The translations under genes and the position numbers were made by a program. The notes under the pieces are model-generated. The model saw only the letters and a program-made list of their open reading frames with translations, was not told the origin of the DNA and ran no database searches. This document shows positions 1-9,697 of a stretch of DNA of 64,000 nt, one piece after another. Within the stretch, counting starts at the first letter, position 1. Each line of letters begins with the position of its first letter. Source of the stretch: Mariniflexile sp. TRM1-10 (GTDB lineage Bacteria > Bacteroidota > Bacteroidia > Flavobacteriales > Flavobacteriaceae); the NCBI RefSeq assembly GCF_003425985.1, contig NZ_CP022985.1, positions 4,634,001 to 4,698,000 of the forward strand. Reading direction: 5' to 3'.

Positions 1-1034
1 CCAACTTTAAGATCGTGAGCCAAATCAGGATGGAGCTTTCCAAGGGTTTAAATATTAGAAGATCCCAAGAAGTACTTGCCAAGAACTGGATTCCTTATAT
101 GAAGGACCTGGACAAAATGTTTACCGATGCGACCTGTTACGAGAGCGAAGTGCGTTTTCCAACCAATCAGAAATTGCTTTGGGAATGCGTTCAGTGGAAC
201 TACAGACAAATGGAATCCTTATGCCGCACTTTGAAAATCAAATTGCCCAGGACCAAATATCTGGATTGGTGCAGACGCTATAACGAGTATTCGAAAAAAC
301 GAAAGAAACAATCCAAATACCGCACAAAAGTAACCCGAGGGTTACTGAAATTACTGTACAAACTTAACGGTGCACTGGGTCAGATAGAAAATCAATATCC
401 ATTTGAATCCACCGCTAAATACAAGCGACAACGATCCATTATTGCCAAAGTTTACCGGCAACAGGCACAAATATTTAAAACAGGAAAAAGTGTTCCCGAT
501 AGAATCGTAAGCATCAGCAAAAGTTACATTCGTCCAATTGTGCGGGGCAAAGAAACCAAACAGGTAGAATTTGGAGCAAAAGTGAACAAAGTTCAAATAG
601 ACGGAATCAATTTTATTGAGCATATCCAGTACCGTGCCTTCAATGAAGGGACCCGTTTGCAGAGCAGTGTATCTTGCGCCCAAAACCTGACCAAGACTAA
701 AATAAAAATACTGGGGGCAGATGCTATTTATGCTACCAATAAAAACCGAACATTTACCTCAAGTCGCAAAATCCAGACCGATTTTATCAGAAAAGGAAAG
801 GCTGGTAAAAACGAAGAACAGCGTAAAATTTTGGCCAGAGAAATCAAAAAAGAACGTTCCACACGTCTTGAAGGAAGCTTTGGTAAAGAAAAAGAACATT
901 ACAACCTGAAAAAGATCAAGGCCAAAACCCAAAAGAGCGAGATTCTCTGGATTTTCTTCGGAATCCATACAGCCAATGCTCTTGAAATTGGAAGAAGAAT
1001 TTACAGCTCTCGATTTAAAAACTTAGCTGCTTAA
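1..1034 (+). mobile_element. DDE transposase, 5'-truncated by the window edge (IS1182/IS5-like)
   Basis: The reading frame is open to the first bases of the window, so the N-terminus lies outside it and the apparent GTG start at 15 is probably internal. The remaining ~344 residues have a DDE layout: a first Asp in DATCYESEVRFPTNQKLL, a second in GADAIYATNKNRTF, and a late Glu in RLEGSFGKEKEHYNLKKIKA. The block between the first two Asp is very basic, as expected for a DNA-binding insertion. The family call (IS1182/IS5-like) rests on the spacing and the D-T-ES-PT-LL pattern only. No terminal inverted repeat was identified; a strong hairpin at 1131 lies just beyond. It is unrelated in sequence to the transposase remnants inside the cassette array. 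Confidence 0.8.
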
Positions 1035-1130
1035 AAAAACGAAAGCTAACTTCGATGGGATACTTGTGTCCTGTTGGAAACAAAAACGCATTCTTTTCTA
1101 TAAAATTATCCTTAAAAAACTCCAAATAAC

Positions 1131-1170
1131 AAAAATGACCGATTTTGAAAATCAAAATCGGTCATTTTTT
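1131..1170. terminator. Intrinsic terminator-like hairpin
   Basis: A perfect 18-bp stem (1131-1148 with 1152-1169), a 3-nt AAA loop and flanking A and T runs make a bidirectional-looking terminator between the transposase and the tRNA. Confidence 0.8.
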
Positions 1171-1225
1171 ATGTTAGTTTTACTCAAAAGTACTCTTACT
1201 TCTGAATGTGCCTTTTGAGCACAAA

Positions 1226-1255
1226 AAAAGCCTTTCAATTTCTTGAAAGGCTTTT
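1226..1255 (-). terminator. Terminator downstream of tRNA-His
   Basis: A 13-bp stem (1226-1238 with 1243-1255) flanked by A/T runs follows the 3' end of the minus-strand tRNA and would end its transcript. Confidence 0.75.
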
Positions 1256-1263
1256 GCTTTTTG

Positions 1264-1337
1264 GGTGGAAGACCGGGCTCGAACCGGCGACCCTTGGTAC
1301 CACAAACCAATGCTCTAACCAACTGAGCTACAACCAC
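1264..1337 (-). tRNA. tRNA-His (anticodon GTG)
   Basis: On the minus strand the cloverleaf reads: D-arm GCTC/GAGC, anticodon stem TTGGT/ACCAA around loop TTGTGGT (anticodon GTG), and T-arm GCCGG/CCGGT with loop TTCGAGC. G-1 at 1338 can pair with C73 at 1264, the histidine identity element. CCA is not encoded. The acceptor stem GTGGTTG/CTTCCAC contains two adjacent T-T oppositions (5:68 and 6:67), which is odd for a functional tRNA; everything else looks normal. Confidence 0.85.
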
Positions 1338-1452
1338 CATGTAGCATGCATTATTAATGCGAGTGCAAATGTAACTGATTTCAAGCTTTTCTACAAAGAC
1401 TTTTTTGAAAATTTTAAACTAATTTTATAAATAAAAAACTGTTTATTGATAA

Positions 1453-2172
1453 CTATTTCAAATTGAATAAACTATCTACAGCAACAAAACGCTCAACATT
1501 AAAACCTTCGGCGTACTCTACACCCACTAAACGCCCCAAATCCCTGGCGCGGTATAAAATACTATCGGTAAAATTTTTACTGGAAATAGGCGTTTCTGGT
1601 TCTTTACTGTTGGCATCATAAAATTGTGTTTTATATGCCAATACCGCTTTCATCTTGGTTTCCATAAACTCAGAAACATCAACAACAAAATCGGGTTCTA
1701 AATTTTTCCACTGTATATAATGGTACACATGCTTGGGTCTCCAGGCATTTTGCAATTCGCCAGTTTCAGTTTTTGTTTCAATTTTCACAAGTCCGCTTAA
1801 AAAACAGGCATCACTTACCAATTTACTCCCTTTACTATGGTCAATGTGCCTATCATCAATAGCATTACAAATAACTATTTCTGGTTGGTACTCACGTATT
1901 TTATTAATAAGAACTAATTGATGTGTTTTATCATTGTCAAAAAAACCGTCGGCAAATTTCAAATTAAGACGCATCGATACGCCTAATACTTTAGATGCAT
2001 TTTCGGCTTCTTCAAATCTTGTTTCAGCAGTGCCACGCGTTCCTAATTCGCCTTGTGTTAAATCTATGATACCTACTTTTTTACCGTTTGCTATTTCTTT
2101 TGCTATGGTGGCGCCACAACCTAATTCGACATCATCTGGATGTGCTCCTATAGCAAGTATGTCTAACTTCAT
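1453..2172 (-). CDS. bshB1: Bacillithiol biosynthesis deacetylase BshB1
   Basis: This PIG-L-family zinc deacetylase removes the acetyl group from GlcNAc-malate, the second step of bacillithiol synthesis in the cytoplasm. The 239-residue length fits the family. The N-terminal metal motif AHPDDVELGCG (residues ~9-19) and the second metal/catalytic motif DDRHIDHSKGS (~106-116) are intact. The segment LTQGELGTRGTAETR is characteristic of the BshB1 group. It stands alone; the upstream gap (2173-2512) separates it from the divergent SLC13 gene. Confidence 0.92.
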   Translation of the reverse strand: MKLDILAIGAHPDDVELGCGATIAKEIANGKKVGIIDLTQGELGTRGTAETRFEEAENASKVLGVSMRLNLKFADGFFDNDKTHQLVLINKIREYQPEIVICNAIDDRHIDHSKGSKLVSDACFLSGLVKIETKTETGELQNAWRPKHVYHYIQWKNLEPDFVVDVSEFMETKMKAVLAYKTQFYDANSKEPETPISSKNFTDSILYRARDLGRLVGVEYAEGFNVERFVAVDSLFNLK

Positions 2173-2385
2173 CTTTTTTAAATATTTTATAACAAAATTA
2201 ACGCTGTTTATTTAATTATTTAGTCCTTTTTCTTAAAGTTTATAAAATGTTAAAAGTATAATTCTAAATAAAAACAACACAATACCTAAAATTCTTAATT
2301 ACGAATACGTTTTCGCTTACTTATTACACATCAATTATAGCTTAAATATACCAATAATTTAAATATGCTATACTTTATTAAAGCC

Positions 2386-2400
2386 TGACTTATGTCATGC
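2386..2400. promoter_or_regulatory. Possible operator (TGAC-N4-GTCA palindrome)
   Basis: An interrupted palindrome TGACTTATGTCA lies in the ~340 bp divergent region between bshB1 and the SLC13/pckA pair. It resembles a dimeric-regulator half-site arrangement (CRP/FNR-like spacing), but a single occurrence proves nothing. The rest of 2173-2512 shows only AT-rich DNA. Confidence 0.25.
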
Positions 2401-2512
2401 TTTTTAAACATAATACAGCCTAATTTTATCCTGTAAACTACTGAAACAACCTTGGATTACAAACATTTACGGTTGCTTAATAAATTGTAAACTTAATAAA
2501 CAATTATTAGAT

Positions 2513-4354
2513 ATGGTACCTTTAATGCTCACCATTTTAGCAATAACAATACTACTTTTTATTTGGGGAAAATTCACGCCAGATGTTGTTGCACTTATTT
2601 CGATGTTAAGTCTATTCTTAACTGGAATTTTAAATATTACTGAAACTTTAAGCGGATTCAGCAATCCAACTGTGATATTGATTGCAGCACTATTTATTGT
2701 AGGAGAAGGCATAGCGCAAACAGGCTGGACTGCCATAGCTGGCAAAAAATTTGTTGAATGGGCCGGCAAAAGCATCCCTAAATTATTGTTTATGATAACA
2801 TTAGGCGCTGGTTTACTTTCTGGCTTAGTAAGCAACACAGGAACGGTTGCTACCCTAACGCCTTTAACAATTTCATCGGCTTGGAGTATTGGTACACTAC
2901 CATCAAAGATGCTCATGCCCTTAGCATTTGGATCAAATACGGGAGGCTTACTAACACTAACAGGTTCGCCTCCAAATATCATTGCAAGCAATGTGCTAAT
3001 AGATGCAGGATACAAAGGATTTTCATTTTTTGAATTTGCTCTAATTGGACTGCCTCTTTTAATAGCCACTTTGCTATATTTCAAATATTTAGGATACAAA
3101 TTACTTCCGAAGAACAAAACAAATAATCGACCCGTAAATATTGAATCTACCCTACACAATTGGATTGAAGCGTATAAAGTAGATAACGATTATTATAGAT
3201 TACGTATAAGATCACTATCGCCACTTATAAATACAAAATTGGAAGATTGGCTATTTGAAAAAAATTACAATGTTTCCATCATTAGAATAAAAAGAAGGCA
3301 TCCAAAGGTGTTAAAAGGCATTCATACGTTTGAAGAATTTCCAAGTCCGCAGACCGAATTATATTACCACGACATCATTACTGTTAAAGGGGAAACTGAA
3401 GCCATAAACAAAATAATGATTACTTTCAGATTAGGACTTCTGCCTCTAGAACCCATTATGGATGAGCTTAAACACAACCTTATAAACCAAGAGGTTGGTA
3501 TGACCGAAGTAATTGTAAACCCTAATTCTATTTTAGTTGGAAGAAAATACAAACTAGGGGATTATTTTAAACGATTTGGTATTCAATTATTAGCTGCCTC
3601 AAGAAACAACAAACCATTACAAGATAAAGAGATTGTAGTAAAAGCTGGAGATGCTTTTTTAATTAGAGGTACTTGGGAACACATTGATGAACTAAAAAAG
3701 CAACATGAAAATTTGGTAATAATAGGAAGCCCCGAAGGCATGGCTAAAAATATTGAAAACCTAAATTTTAAATCTTACATCGCTTTAGCTTCATTACTAA
3801 TAATGATTGCGCTTATGGTATTCGATATAGTTCCTGGCTCTATTGCTGCTTTAATTTCAGCTGGCATTGTTTTACTCACTGGCTGTGTACCGATTTCCAA
3901 AGCTTATAAAGGCATTAGTTGGACCAGCGTGGTTTTAATTGCTGCCATGTTGCCGATGGGTATTGCGTTGCAAAAAACAGGCACTGCACAACTTGTAGCT
4001 ACTGGCCTAGTGGATAATTTAGGTGCGATACACCCCATAGTATTATTAGCAGGGGTCTTTTTACTAACAACTTTATTTAGTCAAGTTATAAGTAACTCAG
4101 CGACCGCCGTACTTATGGCTCCTATAGCCATGCTAGCAGCAAGCTCATTAAACTTAGCGCCCGAGCCGTTCATGATGGTGGTGGCCATAAGCGCTTCAAC
4201 AGCATTCTTAACACCTATTGGAACGCCAACCAATGCTATGGTAATGACTGCAGGAGGCTATAAGTTTTTAGATTACTTAAAAGTTGGAACCCCTTTACTA
4301 CTGCTACTTTTTGTCATAACACTGATACTAGTGCCAATTATTTGGCCTTTTTAA
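2513..4354 (+). CDS. SLC13/DASS-family permease with RCK_C domains
   Basis: This is a 613-residue inner-membrane anion transporter (dicarboxylate/sulfate type, normally Na+-coupled). The two membrane halves, residues ~1-205 and ~420-613, each carry a family signature: SNTGTVATLTPL with GSNTGGLLTLTGSPPNIIAS, and SNSATAVLMAPIA with LTPIGTPTNAMVM. Between them lie two soluble RCK_C-like domains (~225-410), seen for example in NPNSILVGRKYKLGDYF. It is followed after 35 bp by pckA in the same direction, which suggests uptake of C4-dicarboxylates feeding gluconeogenesis; that substrate is an inference. Confidence 0.88.
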   Translation: MVPLMLTILAITILLFIWGKFTPDVVALISMLSLFLTGILNITETLSGFSNPTVILIAALFIVGEGIAQTGWTAIAGKKFVEWAGKSIPKLLFMITLGAGLLSGLVSNTGTVATLTPLTISSAWSIGTLPSKMLMPLAFGSNTGGLLTLTGSPPNIIASNVLIDAGYKGFSFFEFALIGLPLLIATLLYFKYLGYKLLPKNKTNNRPVNIESTLHNWIEAYKVDNDYYRLRIRSLSPLINTKLEDWLFEKNYNVSIIRIKRRHPKVLKGIHTFEEFPSPQTELYYHDIITVKGETEAINKIMITFRLGLLPLEPIMDELKHNLINQEVGMTEVIVNPNSILVGRKYKLGDYFKRFGIQLLAASRNNKPLQDKEIVVKAGDAFLIRGTWEHIDELKKQHENLVIIGSPEGMAKNIENLNFKSYIALASLLIMIALMVFDIVPGSIAALISAGIVLLTGCVPISKAYKGISWTSVVLIAAMLPMGIALQKTGTAQLVATGLVDNLGAIHPIVLLAGVFLLTTLFSQVISNSATAVLMAPIAMLAASSLNLAPEPFMMVVAISASTAFLTPIGTPTNAMVMTAGGYKFLDYLKVGTPLLLLLFVITLILVPIIWPF

Positions 4355-4389
4355 AATAAAATATTAATAAGAACTTTAAAATTAAAAAA

Positions 4390-6021
4390 ATGAATGATGC
4401 AACAACACTTAAACCACAAAAAAGCTTGGAAAGCTATGGTTTAAAAAACGTAACCGTACATTGGAATTTACAACCCGAAGAACTTCAACAAATTACAGTT
4501 GAAAAAAACATGGGCAAAGAAACTGCAAACGGTACTTTAGCTATTAATACAGGTAAATTTACAGGACGTTCTCCCCAAGACCGCTTTATTGTAAAAGACG
4601 ATTACACGAACGAAAAAGTTTGGTGGGGTAAAACAAATAAACCTGTATCACCAGAAAACTTTAAAAAACTAAAAAATGAAGTGATTAAATACCTTTCAGG
4701 AAAAGAACTTTATGCCAGAGATGGTTATGTATGCGCCGAGCCAGAATTTAGAACAAATATAAGAACCATTACGGAGCTTCCTTGGTCTAACTTATTTGTA
4801 TATAATATGTTTTTAAGACCTAGCAAAAAAGAGCTAGAAAACTTTAAAGAAGATTGGTTGGTACTTTGCGCACCAGGCTATGTTTGCCCAGACCCAGCCG
4901 GTTTTGGTATCCGCCAAGGCAATTTCTCTATTATAAACTTTACCGATAAAATTGCTTTAGTAGGAGGATCTGCCTATACCGGCGAAATGAAAAAAGGTAT
5001 TTTTTCTGCATTAAATTTAATTTTACCTGTTGAAAAAAACGTACTCCCCATGCACTGCTCTGCAAACGTGGGCAAAAAAGGCGATACAGCTATTTTCTTT
5101 GGTTTATCGGGTACAGGAAAAACAACCCTATCTGCCGATCCCGAAAGAAAGCTAATTGGTGATGACGAACATGGATGGACTGCCGATAACACCATTTTTA
5201 ACTTTGAAGGTGGTTGCTATGCTAAAGTCATTGATTTAACCGAAGAAAAAGAACCAGATATTTTCAGGGCCATTAGACCTGGAGCACTACTTGAGAACGT
5301 GGTGCTTAAAGATAACGGTGAAGTCGATTATATGAATAGTAGCATTACCCAAAACACGCGTGTAAGCTACCCTATTTACCATATAGACAACATACAGGAA
5401 ACCTTGTATGCCAATAACCCAAAAAACATATTTTTCCTCACATGTGATGCCTTTGGTGTATTGCCTCCAGTTTCTAAACTAACCCCTGGTCAAGCTGCCT
5501 ACCATTTTATTTCTGGCTATACCGCAAAAGTAGCTGGTACAGAAGCTGGTATTACCGAACCTGTTCCATCGTTCTCTGCTTGCTTTGGAGAACCTTTTAT
5601 GCCTTTGCACCCTGCGGTTTATGGCGAAATGTTAAGTAAAAAAATGCAAGAAGCAGGTGTTAATGTATGGTTGATTAATACAGGTTGGAGCGCAGGCCCT
5701 TATGGTGTAGGTTCCCGTATCAAATTAAAATATACCAGAACTATGATTACTGCCATACTTAATGGTGAACTCGATCATGTAGATTACGAGCAAAATCCCA
5801 TCTTTGGCTTATTTATGCCTAAATATTGCCCTGGAGTTCCAACAGAAATGTTAGATCCTATGAATACTTGGTTACAAAAAGGCGCATACATTGGAAAAGC
5901 GATTCAACTAGCCCATTCATTCCACTTAAACTTCGAGAAATTTGCACATCAAGCATCTCAACAAATTATAGAAGGTGGACCACTAATTGATGAACACCAT
6001 CATTTAGAAGAACACATTTAA
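4390..6021 (+). CDS. pckA: Phosphoenolpyruvate carboxykinase (ATP)
   Basis: It converts oxaloacetate and ATP to PEP, ADP and CO2 in gluconeogenesis. The 543-residue length fits the ATP-dependent family. The P-loop FFGLSGTGKTTLSADP (~236-251), kinase-2 motif LIGDDEHGW (~256-264) and the ring of conserved residues TGRSPQDRFIV, SAYTGEMKKGIFS and NTGWSAGPYG are all present. A terminator hairpin follows at 6040, so SLC13 and pckA probably form one transcription unit. Confidence 0.97.
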   Translation: MNDATTLKPQKSLESYGLKNVTVHWNLQPEELQQITVEKNMGKETANGTLAINTGKFTGRSPQDRFIVKDDYTNEKVWWGKTNKPVSPENFKKLKNEVIKYLSGKELYARDGYVCAEPEFRTNIRTITELPWSNLFVYNMFLRPSKKELENFKEDWLVLCAPGYVCPDPAGFGIRQGNFSIINFTDKIALVGGSAYTGEMKKGIFSALNLILPVEKNVLPMHCSANVGKKGDTAIFFGLSGTGKTTLSADPERKLIGDDEHGWTADNTIFNFEGGCYAKVIDLTEEKEPDIFRAIRPGALLENVVLKDNGEVDYMNSSITQNTRVSYPIYHIDNIQETLYANNPKNIFFLTCDAFGVLPPVSKLTPGQAAYHFISGYTAKVAGTEAGITEPVPSFSACFGEPFMPLHPAVYGEMLSKKMQEAGVNVWLINTGWSAGPYGVGSRIKLKYTRTMITAILNGELDHVDYEQNPIFGLFMPKYCPGVPTEMLDPMNTWLQKGAYIGKAIQLAHSFHLNFEKFAHQASQQIIEGGPLIDEHHHLEEHI

Positions 6022-6039
6022 CAGGTACTTACTAGCCGT

Positions 6040-6066
6040 AAAAGGAGCTCAAACTGAGCTCCTTTT
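6040..6066 (+). terminator. Intrinsic terminator after pckA
   Basis: A 12-bp stem (6040-6051 with 6055-6066), AAC loop and T-rich tail lie 18 bp after the pckA stop. Confidence 0.85.
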
Positions 6067-6094
6067 ATCTTATTAAAATTCAAATTTTTAAAAA

Positions 6095-6769
6095 ATGAAA
6101 ACGATCACAGCTTTTATAGCTCTTGCTCTTGCTATGCCCTTATGCCAAGCACAAAAAACCCCTGAAAGCTCCTTAGGCGCTTGGTATATGCTTGATGCAA
6201 CCCACGCAGTATCTAACAAAATTGGCATTAAAACAGGTGTACAACTAAGATCCTACGAAGTTTTTAACAATATAAACCTCTTGTTTGTTTACACAGGAAT
6301 AAATTACAAAATAAGCAAAAACACTACTTTCACCCTAACTTATGGGTATTTGGATATTGACAGAACTTTTACGGATATTGGTTTTCCTCACCTCTATGAA
6401 AATAGAATTTACGAACAATTAAGCTATAAACACAAACTTAATAAATTACCTATTTCCCATAGATTAAGAATAGCGCACCGTTTTTTGAATTTTGCGCACA
6501 AATTGGATACGAAACACCGACTGCGCTATTGCTTAGGTTCAAAAATAGCCTTGACAGAAGATTATTTTTTAAATGTTAATAACGAATTTTTTGCCAATCT
6601 AAAAAAAGACACAGCTAGAGAAAATAGACTTTACGCTGCCGTGGGTCTAAATATATCCAAAACCAATAACATACAATTGGGGTATTTAAACCATAAGATA
6701 AACGGACTAAATTTACACAGATTACAAGTGGGTATTTTTATTAAAACCGATTTGAGAAAAAAACTATAA
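6095..6769 (+). CDS. DUF2490 outer-membrane-type protein
   Basis: The 224 residues begin with a signal peptide (cleavage near LCQAQK) followed by alternating, aromatic-rich strands such as LTYGYLDIDRTFTDIG and HRLRIAHRFLNFAHKL, the pattern of the DUF2490 beta-barrel family. No biochemical role is known for the family. It ends convergently with the next gene, overlapping by 6 bp. The region just upstream holds only the pckA terminator. Confidence 0.8.
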   Translation: MKTITAFIALALAMPLCQAQKTPESSLGAWYMLDATHAVSNKIGIKTGVQLRSYEVFNNINLLFVYTGINYKISKNTTFTLTYGYLDIDRTFTDIGFPHLYENRIYEQLSYKHKLNKLPISHRLRIAHRFLNFAHKLDTKHRLRYCLGSKIALTEDYFLNVNNEFFANLKKDTARENRLYAAVGLNISKTNNIQLGYLNHKINGLNLHRLQVGIFIKTDLRKKL

Positions 6770-7363
6770 ACCGTTTTTAAAACGTTCCTCTTTAAGCTTG
6801 TTTTCAATACGCTTATCTGGTATTAACCACATAATAGCTACAAAAACAAACATAAAACCACTGATCCAAACATTAAAAAATGCCGAAATAATACCTGTAA
6901 TATAAAGTATTGGAGATGCTTTCCCTTTTAAATCTTTTCCTAAGGCTTTAGATAGAATAGAATCTTTGCCATGACTTTTGATAATTAAAAATTGTAATAC
7001 AAAATAAGCGATTGCTGCACCCAATAAAACGACGCCATACAAAAACACCCCTGCTGTTGTAAAATGGTTTTCTCCCATCCAACCTGATACAAATGGAATT
7101 AATGATAACCAGAATAACAAATGCATGTTTGCCCATAAAATTTTGCCCGTTACATGCTTAACGGTTTGCATCATGTGGTGGTGGTTATTCCAATAAATGG
7201 CGATGTAAATAAAACTAAGAATATAGCTTCCAAAGACAGGTAGCAAGGGTTTTAAATCTTCAAAAGTTCCACCATGGGGTACTTTTAATTCTAATACCAT
7301 AATGGTTATAATGATTGCTAAAACGCCATCGGTAAATGCTTCTAATCGTCCTTTTGTCATCAT
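6764..7363 (-). CDS. TMEM175/DUF1211-family membrane protein
   Basis: This 199-residue protein has the TMEM175 signature at the N-terminus, GRLEAFTDGVLAIIITIMVLEL (first helix, FSDGV-type motif), followed by about five further helices and the HHHMM segment after helix 3. Family members are K+-conducting channels with six helices per repeat. The 3' end overlaps the convergent DUF2490 gene. ATG at 7363 or 7360 are equally plausible starts. Confidence 0.85.
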   Translation of the reverse strand: MMTKGRLEAFTDGVLAIIITIMVLELKVPHGGTFEDLKPLLPVFGSYILSFIYIAIYWNNHHHMMQTVKHVTGKILWANMHLLFWLSLIPFVSGWMGENHFTTAGVFLYGVVLLGAAIAYFVLQFLIIKSHGKDSILSKALGKDLKGKASPILYITGIISAFFNVWISGFMFVFVAIMWLIPDKRIENKLKEERFKNGL

Positions 7364-7419
7364 TGAAATTGGTTTTTGATGTGTCTAATATAGTAACATA
7401 TTTATATTCACAAGTTAAT

Positions 7420-7690
7420 ATTTTAAATCATTAGTCCCTGATTGAAGATTCAAAGTTGCAAAGTTGCAGAGCTACAAAGTTTCAAAGTTTCAAAGTTTCA
7501 AAGCTGCAGAGTTTCAAAGCTGCAGAGTTGCAGAGTTGTTATGGCTCAAAAAGAAACCTGCTATTTCAAAATCTGTATTTGGATTAAATTCCACTGCAAC
7601 TGAAAACTGCGACTGAGACCAACTGCGACTGAACTGAACACTGAACACTGAATACATATAGACTAAATGAGAATAAATTGATATTCATAT
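7420..7690. repeat. Low-complexity oligomer tract
   Basis: No gene is visible between 7364 and 7719. The stretch is built from degenerate 9-11-mers (variants of CAAAGTTT and GCAGAGTT) passing into ACTGCGACTGA and GAACACTGAA units. The same word families recur at 35690-35940, 36355-36640 and 38300-38360, so this is a dispersed flavobacterial low-complexity filler. Confidence 0.75.
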
Positions 7691-7719
7691 GTCGATCCGA
7701 TAGGGTAACGCCAAAAAAA

Positions 7720-9012
7720 TTATGCCGTATCCTCTTTAGAAACTATTTCTTCTTCTTTCTTCCTCCAATAATTTGCCAATAATGAGCCTGAAATATTCAT
7801 CCAAGGGCTGAAAACCGCTGCCGCCAAACCAACCGTTGCCAGTTTTCCCATAGAACCAGCTAATCCTGATGCCATACCGCCATTCTGCAAGCCAACCTCT
7901 AAAGCGACGGTTCTGCATGAATCTTTATCTAACCCTAAGGCTCTACTAATCCAATATCCAAAAGTATAGCCTAATGCATTGTGTATAATAGATGCTAATA
8001 GTATAAAAATGCCTATGGTAAGTATATTATCTCTACTTGCTGCGGTGGTCACCGTTGTAAAATACACAATACCAAACATAGAAAGTATGGGCATAAAGTT
8101 ATGGATTGTAGGTTTGAAAGTAACCAAATGGTAATAGAGCTTACCCACAATAACGGCCCCAAAAATGAAATTGATTAGTTCTACGATTTGCATCGTACTT
8201 TCAGATGAAAGAGACTCCAAAAAGTTCCAAAGTCCAAAAATCATAGCCAACAACCAACCGAATGCTACAAAAAAGGCTGTATTAATACGTTTTCTGGCTC
8301 CTTTGAAATCTTGTGAATAAACATCATAAAGTAACGCTGCACCAATAGGCACAATCACAATTTTTATAATTTGCATACACATGTCTATAAAATCAATTTC
8401 AACATAGGTACCTGCCAAAAGTTTCATCATTAATGGCGTCATAATAGGTGCCAATAAGGTCGCTACAGCCGTTAATGTTACCGAAAGCGTTAGGTTCGCC
8501 TTGGCTATAAAAACCATAACATTAGAAGCCAACCCGCTGGAGCATGAACCTATAAGGATGATGCCCGCTGCTATTTCAGGTTCAAAATTAAATATACGGG
8601 TTAACATATATCCTACTATAGGCATGATGGTAAATTGACAAAGAATCCCAACCAAAACCCCTTTCCCCATGGTTTTGATACCATAAAAATCCCTGATGCT
8701 CATTTGCGTGCCCATACCAAACATAACGACCTGGACCACAATAAGTATGAGCCATTTGTTACGAAGATCGAAACTGCCCCATTGTAGAAAGGCGGATGGA
8801 TAAAACATGCCACAAACAATAGCGACTAAAATCCAAGCGGTGTACTGGTAGCTTTTTAAAGCTGCTACCGTCCGCATACCAACAGACAAAGCAATTGCTG
8901 AAATCACAGATAGTGGCGCTATAAAGTTTTCCCAATCAATTATTATAGCTAATAAAAGAGCAACTGCCGAAATAAGCCCCAACCATAACGCATACTTTTC
9001 AACCTGCTTCAT
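7720..9012 (-). CDS. BASS-family (bile acid:sodium symporter-like) transporter
   Basis: A 430-residue membrane protein with about ten or more helices. The BASS core is recognisable from GMGTQMSIRDF through GIILIGSCSSGLASNVMVFIAKAN (first discontinuous helix) and VALEVGLQNGGMASGLAG (second). An extra N-terminal helical region precedes the core. It is the last gene of the operon with the RuBisCO-like protein, 3 bp after the racemase-family gene, so it probably imports the sugar acid or exports a product of that pathway. Substrate unknown. Confidence 0.82.
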   Translation of the reverse strand: MKQVEKYALWLGLISAVALLLAIIIDWENFIAPLSVISAIALSVGMRTVAALKSYQYTAWILVAIVCGMFYPSAFLQWGSFDLRNKWLILIVVQVVMFGMGTQMSIRDFYGIKTMGKGVLVGILCQFTIMPIVGYMLTRIFNFEPEIAAGIILIGSCSSGLASNVMVFIAKANLTLSVTLTAVATLLAPIMTPLMMKLLAGTYVEIDFIDMCMQIIKIVIVPIGAALLYDVYSQDFKGARKRINTAFFVAFGWLLAMIFGLWNFLESLSSESTMQIVELINFIFGAVIVGKLYYHLVTFKPTIHNFMPILSMFGIVYFTTVTTAASRDNILTIGIFILLASIIHNALGYTFGYWISRALGLDKDSCRTVALEVGLQNGGMASGLAGSMGKLATVGLAAAVFSPWMNISGSLLANYWRKKEEEIVSKEDTA

Positions 9013-9015
9013 AGG

Positions 9016-9678
9016 CTATAAAATGTTGGCTAAATATTCCATAGCTATTTCTGGGCTAGCTAAAATCGGTACTTTTTTATCAGCTTCAGAGAGTTGCCCC
9101 ACAACCCTAGCCATGGATGCTTGTGCCAATAAAATAACATCTACTTTTTCTGTTAATTCCTTTAAAGCCGAAGCCACCATTTGGTCGTGTATCTCTGGTT
9201 TGCCTCCCATTAAAGCTTCAAAAGCGCCTTCACATAGTTTTGAGGTTATTTCTACATCCTGATTTAAAATAACGGCTCGTCTTCTAACCAAATCGCTTGT
9301 AGGTTCCAGAGTTGTTGGCAACGTTGCTATCACACCTACTCGCCTACCCAATTGTACTGCTTTATCTACCATAGGTTGATCGACACGCAACACAGGTACT
9401 TTTGTTAATGGTACCGAACTTTCTACCGCAGCACCAATGGATGAACAGGTAACCATGATATAATCGGCACCAGCTTCTTCCGCAGACCCAACATAGTTTA
9501 CAACCCTACGCGAGGTATCGGGTGTTACTTTACCACGCTCGATGGTGTTTTTTATTAAACTATCATCAACGATATTAAATATTTTAATGTCTTTCCCTTT
9601 TAAATGTTTATCAATTAAATCTTGAAATAGAGGCACTAAAGTTGCCGATGTATGTATTAATGCTAATGTTTTTGCCAT
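9016..9678 (-). CDS. Aspartate/glutamate racemase-family protein
   Basis: 220 residues with the two pseudo-symmetric halves of the Asp/Glu racemase superfamily. The first catalytic Cys is in YIMVTCSSIG (~80). The second position, LLAQASMAR (~190), has Ala where the classical family has Cys, so it is more likely an isomerase or lyase-type homologue (as in hydantoin racemase or arylmalonate decarboxylase variants) than a true glutamate racemase. It lies within the operon, 19 bp after the kinase. Confidence 0.8.
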   Translation of the reverse strand: MAKTLALIHTSATLVPLFQDLIDKHLKGKDIKIFNIVDDSLIKNTIERGKVTPDTSRRVVNYVGSAEEAGADYIMVTCSSIGAAVESSVPLTKVPVLRVDQPMVDKAVQLGRRVGVIATLPTTLEPTSDLVRRRAVILNQDVEITSKLCEGAFEALMGGKPEIHDQMVASALKELTEKVDVILLAQASMARVVGQLSEADKKVPILASPEIAMEYLANIL

Positions 9679-9697
9679 GATCTATGTTTATATATGT

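Noticed and set aside
1152..1340. Open frames on both strands across the tRNA
   Set aside because: They cover the tRNA-His gene and its terminator; the tRNA explains the sequence.
9016..9678. Glutamate racemase (murI)
   Set aside because: Only one of the two catalytic Cys is present and the gene lies in a sugar-acid operon.
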